From NCBI GenBank assembly GCA_016706865.1, contig JADJIS010000002.1, forward strand, positions 1,240,001 through 1,304,000: a DNA stretch of 64,000 nt. The letters run 5' to 3'. Source of the DNA: Bacteroidota bacterium (GTDB lineage: Bacteria; Bacteroidota; Bacteroidia; Chitinophagales; BACL12). This document shows positions 36,486 to 46,359 of the stretch, in pieces; the stretch's first letter is position 1; the number at the start of each line of letters is the position of its first letter. The notes under the pieces are model-generated. The model ran no database searches and was not told where the DNA came from. It worked only from the letters and a program-made list of their open reading frames with translations. Position numbers and translations under genes: made by a program.

Positions 36486-36714
36486 AGGTAATAACTCATT
36501 ATAAAATTCTTTTTAAATTAATTTACAACCATGTATTTTGACTGGATTGGAATACATTCTTAAATCATATAAGTTTATTTAACAATTAGTCATAATCACC
36601 TGCCTCTCAAGTAAATGGTTATAAGATGATTAAAATCACTGTCGCGAATAAAAATCTTAAAAAAGTAGGGTAAAGTCAAAAATAATGGTATCATTGTGAC
36701 CTAAAACTTTAATC

Positions 36715-38907
36715 ATGAAACTAATTATTACACAATCTATTACAATTACCCGAAAGATCACATTGTTTATCGCAATGGCTACTTTTGGATTAATTGCGCG
36801 TGGTCAATACTATGTGCAATCTGACTGCGATTTTTCACCGATGGCAACTGCAGGAACTGCAATTTGTTTAGGAGACGATGAAATGAGTGGTGCTTTTCCA
36901 ATTGGATTTACCTTTCCATTTTATGGTTCTTTGTTTTCCGACTTTTATGTGAGTTCGAACGGCTATATGTCGTTTAGCGGCGGACTCGGAAATGCATGTT
37001 GCAGTGGTGCAATTTTGCCTACGGATCTTTATCCGAATTCCATTTTCTTCGGACAAGAAGACTTGGATCCTAACTTTTGTGTAGATGGTGATATTACCTA
37101 CTATACAACAGGAGCAGTTGGGAGTCAGATCTTTGTTTTGTCATTTACAGATGTTCCGCATTATCCTGGACCTGAAGGAGTATTTCCTGTTACCGTTCAA
37201 ATTCAATTATATGAAGGAACTGGAGAGATAAGAATTGTTACCACACAAATGAATAGTGATGGTGGATTTCACACAATGGGTCTCAATCAAAACGGACTTG
37301 CATCTGATGTTGTTCCAGGAAGAAACAGCACCAGCTGGTCAGCATATGAGGAGTGTATCTCTTTCACAGTATTTGAACCTGCTGCAGCTGATGCTGGTGT
37401 AATTAATGTAACAAGTCCGGTTTCAGGTGTTGATCTAGGTTTAGAATCAGTAACTGTTACCGTTCAGAATTTTGGATTTGAAGCAATCTCCGAATTTCCT
37501 GTAAGTTATAATGTTGATGGTGGTGCAGTTATCACTGAAATTTATGGTGGAACTATAGCTCCTTTTTCCTCAGGCTCCTATACATTCAGCTCAATGCACG
37601 ATTTCAGCATTGATGGATGTTACAATATTGTTTCCTGGACTAGTCTTGCAGATGATGGCGATGAAACAAATGATAGTTATTCTGAAACTGTTTGTAATCT
37701 TGGTCCTATAACAGGAACAGGTGCGATGTATATCTATTCCAATAGCACCGGTGGCGAACCTTGGTTTCAGGTAACAAATACTGAAGCTATGAATACTGTT
37801 TTTGGTGCTGAAGGTACTGGTTGGACACGCGATTATTTTGAGACTGTAGATCCATTACTTGCTTTCTCACCGGATAATTGTTTTATTTTCTTAGAAGGTA
37901 GTGATTCACATGCAATAGAACTCGAAGCTTTCCTTGCTGCTAATATGGTAACTATTGAAGGTTGGGTTTCTTCAGGTGGTAAATTATTATTGAATTCCGC
38001 ACCAAATGAAGGTGATGGTATGAGCTTTGGTTTTGATGCAACATCCCTTATTTATGATGGTGGTGCAGGTGCAGTTACTGCAGCTGATGCTTCTCATCCT
38101 ATTTTTAACGGACCATTACTTCCTGTTGGATTGGATTTCACAGGTTCAAACTTTAGTCATGCACGTGTTGCAGGAACAGATATTACAAGTGTTATTATTG
38201 AAACAGGTTCCACTGATATTACCTTAGGCGAAAAAGTATGGGGTGATGGTCTTGTTATGTTCGGAGGTATGACCACCAATAATTACCATTCACCTTTATT
38301 GGAAGCAGCTAACTTAAGAGCAAATATTCTTGCTTATTTAAGCTGTATAACATTTGCAGTTTGCGAAATTCCAGGCGGATTATATGCAGATGGAATTACA
38401 ACTGACGATGCAGTTCTGCATTGGGATGCTGTTGACGGTGCTGATCAGTATCGTGTAACTCTCCAAAATGTTGCAACCGGTCTTATTAAAACAAAAGGTT
38501 TCTATACCAATATGGTAGAGATCACAGATAAATTAACTCCATTAACCATGTATGGTTTCAGAGTTAAAACTGTTTGTTATGATGATCTTGGTGTTATTTC
38601 TGCGCCTTCTGAATGGTATTATTTTACTACCCTTGGTCGTATTGGTGAAAATGAAACATCTGTTACCATGTTCCCAAATCCTTCCAATGGTGAGTTTGTA
38701 CTTCAAATGAATGGTTTAGAAACCAGCACATTCGAATTGAATGTATACGATGCAATTGGAAATGTGGTTTATAATAAAACCATATCTGTTTCCGGTGCTG
38801 ATTATTCTGAAACTATTTCATTGAATAATGCAAGCGCAGGTATTTATCAGGTTAGTTTGGTTAATTCCACTGTTAAGCTGAATTATCCTATTGTGATTCA
38901 GAAGTAA
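36715..38907 (+). CDS. T9SS-secreted protein: nidogen-like, CARDB-like, module C, FN3, sorting domain (paralogue 3)
   Basis: A 730-residue exported protein. Signal peptide about 1-30; one nidogen-like module (about 31-222, SNGYMSF, FGQEDLDPN, VPHYPGPEG); CARDB-like domain (about 226-335, INVTSPVSGVDLG); module C (about 338-550); FN3-like domain (about 553-650); T9SS type A sorting domain (FPNPSNGEFVLQMNG...AGIYQVSLVNS). It combines the N-terminal half of paralogues 1 and 5 with the C-terminal half of paralogue 2, a direct sign of module exchange within the array. Confidence 0.88.
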   Translation: MKLIITQSITITRKITLFIAMATFGLIARGQYYVQSDCDFSPMATAGTAICLGDDEMSGAFPIGFTFPFYGSLFSDFYVSSNGYMSFSGGLGNACCSGAILPTDLYPNSIFFGQEDLDPNFCVDGDITYYTTGAVGSQIFVLSFTDVPHYPGPEGVFPVTVQIQLYEGTGEIRIVTTQMNSDGGFHTMGLNQNGLASDVVPGRNSTSWSAYEECISFTVFEPAAADAGVINVTSPVSGVDLGLESVTVTVQNFGFEAISEFPVSYNVDGGAVITEIYGGTIAPFSSGSYTFSSMHDFSIDGCYNIVSWTSLADDGDETNDSYSETVCNLGPITGTGAMYIYSNSTGGEPWFQVTNTEAMNTVFGAEGTGWTRDYFETVDPLLAFSPDNCFIFLEGSDSHAIELEAFLAANMVTIEGWVSSGGKLLLNSAPNEGDGMSFGFDATSLIYDGGAGAVTAADASHPIFNGPLLPVGLDFTGSNFSHARVAGTDITSVIIETGSTDITLGEKVWGDGLVMFGGMTTNNYHSPLLEAANLRANILAYLSCITFAVCEIPGGLYADGITTDDAVLHWDAVDGADQYRVTLQNVATGLIKTKGFYTNMVEITDKLTPLTMYGFRVKTVCYDDLGVISAPSEWYYFTTLGRIGENETSVTMFPNPSNGEFVLQMNGLETSTFELNVYDAIGNVVYNKTISVSGADYSETISLNNASAGIYQVSLVNSTVKLNYPIVIQK

Positions 38908-38931
38908 TTAATTTAATTTATCTAATAAAAA

Positions 38932-38965
38932 AAATGCCTTGTTTAATTACAAGGCATTTTTTTTT
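38932..38965 (+). terminator. intrinsic terminator after paralogue 3
   Basis: Stem AAATGCCTTG / CAAGGCATTT with an eight-base loop and a nine-T run. Confidence 0.9.
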
Positions 38966-39320
38966 ATGTATTAGACCCAACTTTTCTAGAAATTAATCAA
39001 ATAAAAATTTATTTCTTCGATAATATTTTTTTATTATTTAATCATTTTATATTCAAATAATAATTGACGATATTAAGTTGAATTATTTAATTAAGATCAG
39101 AATTTTTAATTGATTAACTATGATCATAAAAAAGTATACCCTTATACATATATTTATTATTGTAATAAGAAGGTATAGTTTATAAGATGACTTAAGTTAA
39201 TCCCGGACCTCAATTAATAATCATATTAAATAGTTATTAATAAAATAAAGAAATATTAGGAATTTTGAAAAAGTAAATTGTATATTAGAGCATTAATTTC
39301 ACACTTAATAAATTAGAACT
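38966..39320. other. AT-rich leader region of paralogue 4
   Basis: About 355 bases of very AT-rich DNA with no gene, repeat or clear promoter. TATATTAG at 39281 is the only weak -7-like sequence. Confidence 0.4.
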
Positions 39321-41054
39321 ATGAACAATTTACACTTTGCCAAACGTGCGACTCTCGGTTTGGCTTTTTTCGTTTTTACTGCTTTCTCAGCTTATGCTCA
39401 GTATTGTACGCCAACGTATACTACTGGTACCGTTGAAGGAGATTATTGCGGTTATGTTGGTTTGGGAGCAATTTCAAACACAACAGGAGGCGCTGCTTCT
39501 CCGTTTTATTCAGATTACACCGGAATGAATGCAGATCTTACTGCAGGTACGATGTATACAATTACGCTTGGTTCCGGAAGTTATACTTCTAACAATGACC
39601 TTGCAGCATGGATCGATTACAATCAGGATAATGATTTTTCTGATGTTGGTGAATTAATTGGAACCGTTGTTGACCTCGGTGCTTTTGCAACAGGTACAGC
39701 TGCGTTTACAGTTCCTTTAACTGCTCTTAATGGCGCAACAAGATTACGTGTTCGCGAAATTTATGCAATGCCAACTACACCTGATGCATGCGCAAATTAT
39801 TCATTTGGCGAAACAGAAGATTACACTGTTACTATTTCCGGTGGCGGTGGTGGACCTGGCCCAACAGTTGGAAATTATTATATCTATTCCAACACTACTG
39901 GTGGTGAACCTTGGTTTCAAACAACAAACTCTACGGCTATGACCTCTGCATTTGGTGCTGAAGGTTCAGGTTGGACAAGAGATTATTTTGAAACTGTTGA
40001 TGTTGCTACAGCATTTGGACCAGACAATTGTTTTGTATTCATAGATGGTAGCGATTCACATGCACAAGAATGTGAAAATTTCTTAATTGCGAATATGGCT
40101 GCTATCGAAGCTTGGGTTTCTGCCGGCGGAAAATTATTATTGAACTCCGCACCTAACGAAGGTGACGGTATGAGTTTTGGATTTGGTGGAACTTCATTGG
40201 TTTATGATGGAGGTTCAGGATCCGTTCAAGCTTTTGCTCCTGCACATCCAATTTTCAGCGGACCATTTACACCGGTAGGAACTGCATGGACAGGTTCAAA
40301 CTTTAGTCATGCTCAGGTTACCGGAACAGGTATTGCAACAATTATAAATGAAACAGGATTTGCCGACATTACATTAGGAGAAAAAGTTTGGGGTTCTGGT
40401 ATCGTTATGTTTGGTGGAATGACTACAAATAATTTCCATTCTCCATTAACTGAAGCAGCAAATTTAAGAGCAAACATTCTTGTTTATTTAAGTTGTTTAG
40501 AAGGATTATGCCCTGCACCAACCGATCTTATGGCTGATGCAATTACCGGTACTTCCGCTAACTTATCATGGGCTGCTTCCGATAATTCGGGTGGTTACCA
40601 TCTTTCAGTTTATACACTCGACGAAGTACTTGTTGCAAAACAAAAAGTATTAGGCGGCGCAACCAACTGGAATGTTGGCGGTTTAACACCAGGTACTGAT
40701 TATGCATTCCACGTACGTTCTATTTGTACAGTTCTTGGAACAAAATCTCCAATTTCTTATAACTATTATTTCTCAACTCCTGCTCGTTTAGGTGATGAAA
40801 ATACTAGTGTAAGTTTATATCCTAATCCAAGCAACGGACAATTTACATTAGCATTAAATGGTTATGAAAACAATAATGTTGAATTAAATATTTATAATTC
40901 AACAGGACAAATTGTTTATGCATCTTCTATTAATGTAAACAGTGCTGATTATACTGAAATGATAAACCTCGGAACTATTGCTCCGGGTATGTATCAGGTT
41001 AGTTTAACAGGTAATTCAAATACGAATAATTATTCAATTGTAATTACTGAATAA
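39321..41054 (+). CDS. T9SS-secreted protein: GEVED, module C, FN3, sorting domain (paralogue 4)
   Basis: A 577-residue exported protein. Signal peptide about 1-26; GEVED domain (about 27-172, FGETEDYTV); a short Gly-rich linker (SGGGGGPGPTVG); module C (about 183-395); FN3-like domain (about 398-490) of a second subtype (CPAPTDLMADAITGTSANLS); T9SS type A sorting domain (YPNPSNGQFTLALNGYENNN). It lacks the CARDB-like domain of paralogue 2. The FN3 and sorting domain are closest to those of paralogue 5. Confidence 0.88.
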   Translation: MNNLHFAKRATLGLAFFVFTAFSAYAQYCTPTYTTGTVEGDYCGYVGLGAISNTTGGAASPFYSDYTGMNADLTAGTMYTITLGSGSYTSNNDLAAWIDYNQDNDFSDVGELIGTVVDLGAFATGTAAFTVPLTALNGATRLRVREIYAMPTTPDACANYSFGETEDYTVTISGGGGGPGPTVGNYYIYSNTTGGEPWFQTTNSTAMTSAFGAEGSGWTRDYFETVDVATAFGPDNCFVFIDGSDSHAQECENFLIANMAAIEAWVSAGGKLLLNSAPNEGDGMSFGFGGTSLVYDGGSGSVQAFAPAHPIFSGPFTPVGTAWTGSNFSHAQVTGTGIATIINETGFADITLGEKVWGSGIVMFGGMTTNNFHSPLTEAANLRANILVYLSCLEGLCPAPTDLMADAITGTSANLSWAASDNSGGYHLSVYTLDEVLVAKQKVLGGATNWNVGGLTPGTDYAFHVRSICTVLGTKSPISYNYYFSTPARLGDENTSVSLYPNPSNGQFTLALNGYENNNVELNIYNSTGQIVYASSINVNSADYTEMINLGTIAPGMYQVSLTGNSNTNNYSIVITE

Positions 41055-41077
41055 TTATTTTTTTAATACATATTTAT

Positions 41078-41110
41078 AAGCTGCTTCCATTTGGAAGCAG
41101 CTTTTTTTTT
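41078..41110 (+). terminator. intrinsic terminator after paralogue 4
   Basis: Stem AAGCTGCTTCCA / TGGAAGCAGCTT with a very short loop and a T-run. Confidence 0.9.
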
Positions 41111-41246
41111 ATCATTTTATATATTAAAAATTAAATTATTTATTAAATTAAATTATCATATTTAATTTATTTATAATCATAAATAAAATCAAAAAGTAAC
41201 ATATTAATTTTTAATATATACGCTTATAAAATATTTGAAAAATTAT

Positions 41247-41277
41247 TTGTTTTATAGAATTATAAATTGTAGACTTG
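41247..41277 (+). promoter_or_regulatory. promoter of paralogue 5
   Basis: TTG (41247-41249), a 20-base spacer and TAGACTTG (41270-41277), one mismatch to TAnnTTTG, lie about 18 bases before the ATG at 41295. Confidence 0.4.
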
Positions 41278-41294
41278 TTGCCTAAATAACTAAT

Positions 41295-43160
41295 ATGAGA
41301 AAACTAAACACAAAAATCCTGTCGCTCACAACGACAGCACTGATCGCTATTGCGATCTTTTCCTCCACGCTTCTGGCGCAGTCCTACGTGCAGTCCACCT
41401 GCGACTACGCGCCAATGGCTACAACAGGCACCGCGATTTGCCTGGCCGATGACGCAGTTAGCGCAGCAATTCCATTAGGATTCAGCTTCAGTTTTTATGA
41501 TGTTGCTTATTCTAATTGTTATGTAAGCTCTAACGGCTATTTATCATTTAACACTGGCCTTGGCACTGGATGTTGCACAGGGGCTATTCTTCCTTCCGGG
41601 ACTTATCCGAATTCCATTTTTTTCGGACAAGAAGACCTTGATCCAAACAGCTGTATAGATGGTGATATCACCTATTATACAACAGGTGCAGCAGGAAGTA
41701 TGATCTTCGTTTTAAGTTTTGTTGCTGTTCCACATTATCCCGGTCCGGAAGGTACATTCCCTGTATCAGTACAGGTGCAATTACACGAAGGTACAAATGA
41801 GGTAAAAATCGTTACTACCGAATATAACGGTGATGGTGGATTGTCAACAATGGGCCTAAATCAAAACGCTACAAATGCCGATGTCGTTACCGGCAGAAAT
41901 AGTGCAGCATGGTCAGCCTTCAACGAATGTATTTCGTTTATGCCAATGGTTGTTGAAACTTATGGATGTACAGATCCAGCAGCTGTTAATTATGATCCGG
42001 CTGCAGATATTGATGATGGATCTTGTTTTTATGGTTATGATTATGCAACCTGCGATTACGCTCCTATGGCCACAGAAGGAACAGCAGTTTGTTTGGCTGA
42101 TGATGCAGTAAGTGCAGCAATTCCAATTGGATTTGATTTTCCATTTTATGGCGTTGATCATTCTTCTGCTTATATAGGATCCAATGGTTTTGTATCCTTT
42201 AATTCAGGTTTAGGTTCAGCTTGTTGCACTGGTCAAATTTTACCAAATGCATTTTACCCAAATACAATATTTTTAGGACAGGAAGATTTTGATCCAAATA
42301 CATGTATTGACGGTGATATTACTTATTATACAACAGGTGCTCCAGGTAGCCAGGTTTTTGTTGTGAGTTTTGTAAACGTTCCACATTATCCAGGTCCGGA
42401 AGGTACATTCCCTGTTTCTGTACAATTACAATTACATGAATCAACTGGCGAAATAAAAATTGTAGTTACAGAAATTAATGGAGATGGTGGAGCTGCAACA
42501 ATGGGATTAAATTTAGACGGAACTGTTGCCAATTGGGTAGAAGGCAGAAACTCTGAAGTTTGGAGCGCATTCTCTGAATGTCATTCATGGATGCCTGCCG
42601 CTGGTATGGATGAATGTCCTAGTCCCGCCGGTTTAGCTGCCGATGATATAACAGGAACTTCTGCTAATTTAAGTTGGGAAGCTTCGTTAAATTCAGAAGG
42701 TTATCATCTGTCTGTTTATACAACAACAGGAGATTTGGTAATGAAGAAAAAAGTTTTAGGTGGTGCAACAAACTGGATGGTTACAGGTTTAACTCCTGGC
42801 ACTGATTATGCCTTCCACGTACGTTCGGTATGTGTTGCCCTGGGCGATAATTCACCGATTTCGTATAACTATTATTTCTCTACACCTGCACGTTTAGGAG
42901 TTGAAGAAACAAAAGTTACTTTATTCCCAAATCCTAATACAGGACAATTTACACTTGCATTAAATGGGTATGAAATTGGAAATGTAGAATTAAATATCTC
43001 TAATTCAACAGGACAAATTGTATACAGCTCTTCAATTAATGTTACAGGTGCTAATTATACTGAAATGATCGACCTTGGTGCTATTGCTCCGGGAATGTAT
43101 CAGGTAAGTTTGGCCGGCAATTCAAATGTTGTTAACTACAGCGTTGTTATTACCGAATAA
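41295..43160 (+). CDS. T9SS-secreted protein: two nidogen-like modules, FN3, sorting domain (paralogue 5)
   Basis: A 621-residue exported protein with the same layout as paralogue 1: signal peptide about 1-29; nidogen-like module 1 (about 30-220); linker GCTDPAAVNYDPAADIDDG ending in SC; nidogen-like module 2 (about 250-438); FN3-like domain of the paralogue-4 subtype; T9SS type A sorting domain (FPNPNTGQFTLALNGYEIGN). The first 160 bases of the gene are clearly richer in G and C than the rest and than the paralogues, and contain a short inverted repeat (CTGTCG...CGACAG). Confidence 0.88.
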   Translation: MRKLNTKILSLTTTALIAIAIFSSTLLAQSYVQSTCDYAPMATTGTAICLADDAVSAAIPLGFSFSFYDVAYSNCYVSSNGYLSFNTGLGTGCCTGAILPSGTYPNSIFFGQEDLDPNSCIDGDITYYTTGAAGSMIFVLSFVAVPHYPGPEGTFPVSVQVQLHEGTNEVKIVTTEYNGDGGLSTMGLNQNATNADVVTGRNSAAWSAFNECISFMPMVVETYGCTDPAAVNYDPAADIDDGSCFYGYDYATCDYAPMATEGTAVCLADDAVSAAIPIGFDFPFYGVDHSSAYIGSNGFVSFNSGLGSACCTGQILPNAFYPNTIFLGQEDFDPNTCIDGDITYYTTGAPGSQVFVVSFVNVPHYPGPEGTFPVSVQLQLHESTGEIKIVVTEINGDGGAATMGLNLDGTVANWVEGRNSEVWSAFSECHSWMPAAGMDECPSPAGLAADDITGTSANLSWEASLNSEGYHLSVYTTTGDLVMKKKVLGGATNWMVTGLTPGTDYAFHVRSVCVALGDNSPISYNYYFSTPARLGVEETKVTLFPNPNTGQFTLALNGYEIGNVELNISNSTGQIVYSSSINVTGANYTEMIDLGAIAPGMYQVSLAGNSNVVNYSVVITE

Positions 43161-43180
43161 TTTATTAATTAAACATTTAA

Positions 43181-43215
43181 AAAAGCTGTTTCTTAAAAGA
43201 AACAGCTTTTTTTTT
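43181..43215 (+). terminator. intrinsic terminator after paralogue 5
   Basis: Stem AAAAGCTGTTTCTT / AAGAAACAGCTTTT followed by further T. Confidence 0.9.
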
Positions 43216-43276
43216 GCCAATTAAAATTTTATACTTATTTTTATAAACTATAATTTTCACATTTTAAAATCATTTT

Positions 43277-44539
43277 ATGAAAACAAATTTTATCAGATCG
43301 ATCGTTTTTTCTTTATTTGTATTTTGTACATTCCTTGGCGCACGGGCACAAAATGTATATTATATTTATTCCAACTCAACCGGAGGGCCTGAACCGTGGT
43401 TTACCACAACAAACACTACTGCAATGAACACTACTTTTGGTGTGGAAGGCACTGATTGGTTCCGGAGGTATTTTGAAACGCTGGTTCCTGCTGCTATTTT
43501 CTCTCCTACAACATGTTTTGTTTTTTTGGAAGGAGGTGATAATCATGCAGATGAATTGGAAACATTTTTTCTGGCAAATAAACCACTCATTCAGTCATGG
43601 GTTGCTGCAGGAGGGAAATTATTTATGAATGCAGCACCCAATGAAGGTGATGGAATGAGTTTCGGATTTGGAGGGGTATCTTTAAATTATCCATGGTATA
43701 CTAGTTCTGTAACAGCTTTAATTCCGGCACATCCAATTTTTAACGGCCCTCATTTGCCGGTAGGCGCAGGCTGGAGCGGTTCTTCATTTAGTCACGCCAC
43801 AATTTCCGGAGCCGGATTAACAAAATTAATCGGAGATACTTTTGATCCAACACTAAGTGTGTTATCAGAATTAGCCTGGGGATCCGGAAAAGTTTTGTTC
43901 GGGGGAATGACTACAAATAATTTTCATGAACCTGAGCTTGAATCGGCAAATTTGCGTGCAAATATTTTGGAATATCTTGCCTGTGAAGCAATTTGTATTC
44001 CTGAGGTTCCAGAAGGTTTATATACTGACAATATAACCTCCACACAAGTGAAATTGCATTGGGATGCAATACCGGGAGTTGATAAATATGCAGCAAGTGT
44101 TTATACTGCGGCAGGAGTATTTGTTGTTAAGAAAAAAACCAGTGCAACATTTGCCAATATTACCGGGTTGACACCAGGTACTGATTATTTATTTAAGGTG
44201 AGATCCATTTGTCTGGATGCCGGTACAATGTCATCATTTTCTGCACCATCATATTTCTCAACATTAATGAGATTGGGTGAAAATGAAAATGATATCGCCA
44301 TTTATCCAAATCCATCTAACGGGAATTTTTCGTTGAATATAACGAATGCAATAAATACTAATTACGATCTTACTATTATCAATTCATTGGGCCAAACCTT
44401 ACTTTCAAGGGAATTAATTATCAATGAATCTGATTTCAGTACCGAAATTAATATGGAAAATGTAACCCCTGGAATTTATATTGTTAATCTTAGAAACGAT
44501 TTAACCAATATCAATTATTCTATTTTTATAACGGATTAA
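43277..44539 (+). CDS. T9SS-secreted protein: module C, FN3, sorting domain (paralogue 6)
   Basis: The shortest member, 420 residues. Signal peptide about 1-24; module C starts almost at once (about 28-240: YYIYSNSTGGPEPWFTTTN...GGKLFMNAAPNEGDGMSFGFGG...LFGGMTTNNFHEP); FN3-like domain (about 244-340); T9SS type A sorting domain (YPNPSNGNFSLNITNA...PGIYIVNLRND). It shows that module C works without GEVED or nidogen-like partners. Sequence is more diverged than in paralogues 2-4, so it may be the oldest split. Confidence 0.88.
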   Translation: MKTNFIRSIVFSLFVFCTFLGARAQNVYYIYSNSTGGPEPWFTTTNTTAMNTTFGVEGTDWFRRYFETLVPAAIFSPTTCFVFLEGGDNHADELETFFLANKPLIQSWVAAGGKLFMNAAPNEGDGMSFGFGGVSLNYPWYTSSVTALIPAHPIFNGPHLPVGAGWSGSSFSHATISGAGLTKLIGDTFDPTLSVLSELAWGSGKVLFGGMTTNNFHEPELESANLRANILEYLACEAICIPEVPEGLYTDNITSTQVKLHWDAIPGVDKYAASVYTAAGVFVVKKKTSATFANITGLTPGTDYLFKVRSICLDAGTMSSFSAPSYFSTLMRLGENENDIAIYPNPSNGNFSLNITNAINTNYDLTIINSLGQTLLSRELIINESDFSTEINMENVTPGIYIVNLRNDLTNINYSIFITD

Positions 44540-44555
44540 ACCAAAAGTATTTTTA

Positions 44556-44600
44556 TTAATTCCTGCAAGTTAAATTAATAATTTGCGGGAATTATTTTTT
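44556..44600. terminator. bidirectional terminator between paralogue 6 and queE
   Basis: AATTCCTGCAA pairs with TTGCGGGAATT, flanked by a T-run on the right and AT-rich DNA on the left, between converging genes. Confidence 0.7.
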
Positions 44601-45199
44601 TACGGAACTTGTATAAATTTATGTATTTGAATGGAAATTTCCCAGACAGGATTTTGTTTTACATAATCAATTATAAGAGGCATTACTTCTTCGCGTTTGC
44701 TCCATTCGGGTTGGAGATATAATTTACAATTTTTACCAACCATTTTTCGATTTTCTTCCGCCCAAACAAGATCACTTTTATTATATACCACCACCTTTAA
44801 TTCATTTGCATGATTTGCAACATCACTCAAAGGTTTTTTAAATTTTTTAGGCGAGAAGCATATCCAATCCCATTCTCCGGTTAACGGATATGCTCCGGAT
44901 GTTTCCAGATTGATCTGATATTTATTTTCATGAAGAGATGATGTTAATTCTGTGAGATCATACATCAATGGCTCTCCACCGGTTATTACGATAATTTCTA
45001 CGGGATATTTTTTGATATCCTCCATGATGGAGGATATACTTTTTAAAGGATGTTTTTCTGCATCCCAACTTTCTTTAACATCACACCAAACACAACCTAC
45101 ATCACATCCTCCCAAACGAATAAAATATGCAGCTCTTCCCTGGTAAAATCCTTCACCCTGAATTGTGTAAAATTGTTCCATTACAGGAAGCTGGTTCAT
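44600..45199 (-). CDS. queE: 7-carboxy-7-deazaguanine synthase (radical SAM)
   Basis: A 199-residue radical SAM enzyme of the queuosine/7-deazaguanine pathway that converts carboxy-tetrahydropterin to 7-carboxy-7-deazaguanine. The cluster motif is GGCDVGCVWCD (C-x3-C-x2-C), preceded by the QueE signature EQFYTIQGEGFYQGRAAYFI; VITGGEPL binds SAM. Length is usual for the family. It starts 11 bases after folD on the same strand, so the two are probably co-transcribed. Confidence 0.93.
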   Translation of the reverse strand: MNQLPVMEQFYTIQGEGFYQGRAAYFIRLGGCDVGCVWCDVKESWDAEKHPLKSISSIMEDIKKYPVEIIVITGGEPLMYDLTELTSSLHENKYQINLETSGAYPLTGEWDWICFSPKKFKKPLSDVANHANELKVVVYNKSDLVWAEENRKMVGKNCKLYLQPEWSKREEVMPLIIDYVKQNPVWEISIQIHKFIQVP

Positions 45200-45210
45200 T
45201 TTTTAATTTA

Positions 45211-46098
45211 TTAATTTAGTTTACTATGTTGGTTGTTATAAGCTTTCATGGTATTCATCAAAAGTGAAATTACTGTCATCAAACCAACCCCACCAGGAAC
45301 CGGTGAAATAGCGCTGCATTTCGGAGCCACCTCGTTGAAATTTACATCACCTTTAATTAAATATCCTTTTTCATTATCTGCATCCACACGTGAAATACCT
45401 ACATCGATCACAATTGCACCTTCTTTAACCATATCTGCAGTTACAAATTCGGGTTTTCCCATTGCAGCAATTAAAATATCAGCTTGTAAACAAATTTCTT
45501 TTAAATTTTTTGAACGGCTATGACATAAAGTAACCGTGCAATTTCCCGGATTATTATTCCTCGATAATAAAATACTTAAGGGTGTTCCAACAATATTACT
45601 TCTGCCAATTATCACACAATGTTTACCTGATGTTTCAACATGGTATCTTTCTAACAGTGTTACAATTCCAGCCGGCGTTGCTGATACAAATGCAGGTAAA
45701 CCTAATTGCATTCTGCCTAAATTAATGGGATGAAAACCATCGGCATCTTTATTGGGATCAATAGCCTCAATTATATTTGTTTCATTAATATGTTTTGGAA
45801 GAGGTAATTGAATAATAAATCCATTAATATCGATGTTGCTATTCAGATCATGCACTACTTTTAACAGTTCCTTTTCGCTTATCGTTTCCGGAAGATGAAT
45901 AAATGTAGATAACATGCCCACAGCATTGCACAATTTAATTTTGCTCTGCACATACGTAGTACTCGCACCATCATTTCCCACTAAAACAGCTGCTAAATGC
46001 GGCAGTTTTTTCCAAGCAGCTTTTAATGCTTCAATTTCAGTTTTTATTTCAGCCTGAATTTCCTGCGATATTTTTTTTCCGTCGAGTATTAATGGCAT
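45211..46098 (-). CDS. folD: methylenetetrahydrofolate dehydrogenase/cyclohydrolase
   Basis: A 295-residue bifunctional enzyme that interconverts methylene- and formyl-tetrahydrofolate. Seen: the catalytic Lys region YVQSKIKLCNAVGM, the signature DGFHPINLGRM, the Rossmann motif VIGRSNIVGTPLSILL and the C-terminal PVPGGVGLMTV. Start at 46098 fits the normal N-terminus (MPLILDGKKISQEIQ). Heptad repeats of four families begin 14 bases upstream of the start, so its promoter is probably inside or beyond them. Confidence 0.94.
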   Translation of the reverse strand: MPLILDGKKISQEIQAEIKTEIEALKAAWKKLPHLAAVLVGNDGASTTYVQSKIKLCNAVGMLSTFIHLPETISEKELLKVVHDLNSNIDINGFIIQLPLPKHINETNIIEAIDPNKDADGFHPINLGRMQLGLPAFVSATPAGIVTLLERYHVETSGKHCVIIGRSNIVGTPLSILLSRNNNPGNCTVTLCHSRSKNLKEICLQADILIAAMGKPEFVTADMVKEGAIVIDVGISRVDADNEKGYLIKGDVNFNEVAPKCSAISPVPGGVGLMTVISLLMNTMKAYNNQHSKLN

Positions 46099-46111
46099 AA
46101 AAAGTTTTTGT

Positions 46112-46352
46112 TCAGGGGTCAGGGGTCAAGAGTCATTAGTCAGGAGTCAATAGTCATTAGTCAGGAGTAAAAACATCCGGCTCATGTGGATCAATCTCAC
46201 CACTCACTACTCACTCAGAGTCAATGGTCAGTGGTGAGTGGTGAGTATGCTCCAACCTGGATTTAAACTCAGAACTCAGAACCCAGAACCCAGAACCCAG
46301 AACTCAGAACCCAGAACTCAGAACCCAGAACTCAGAACCCAGAACTCAAAAC
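46112..46352. repeat. composite heptad element between folD and lepA
   Basis: From left to right: GTCAGGG/GTCATTA/GTCAGGA units, a core with CCGGCTCATGTGGATCAATC, ACTCACC/ACTCACT units, GTCAATG and GTGAGTG units, a second core (ATGCTCCAACCTGGATTTA), then about twelve CAGAACC/CAGAACT units ending eight bases before the lepA stop codon. No gene. Confidence 0.85.
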
Positions 46353-46359
46353 TCTCCCA

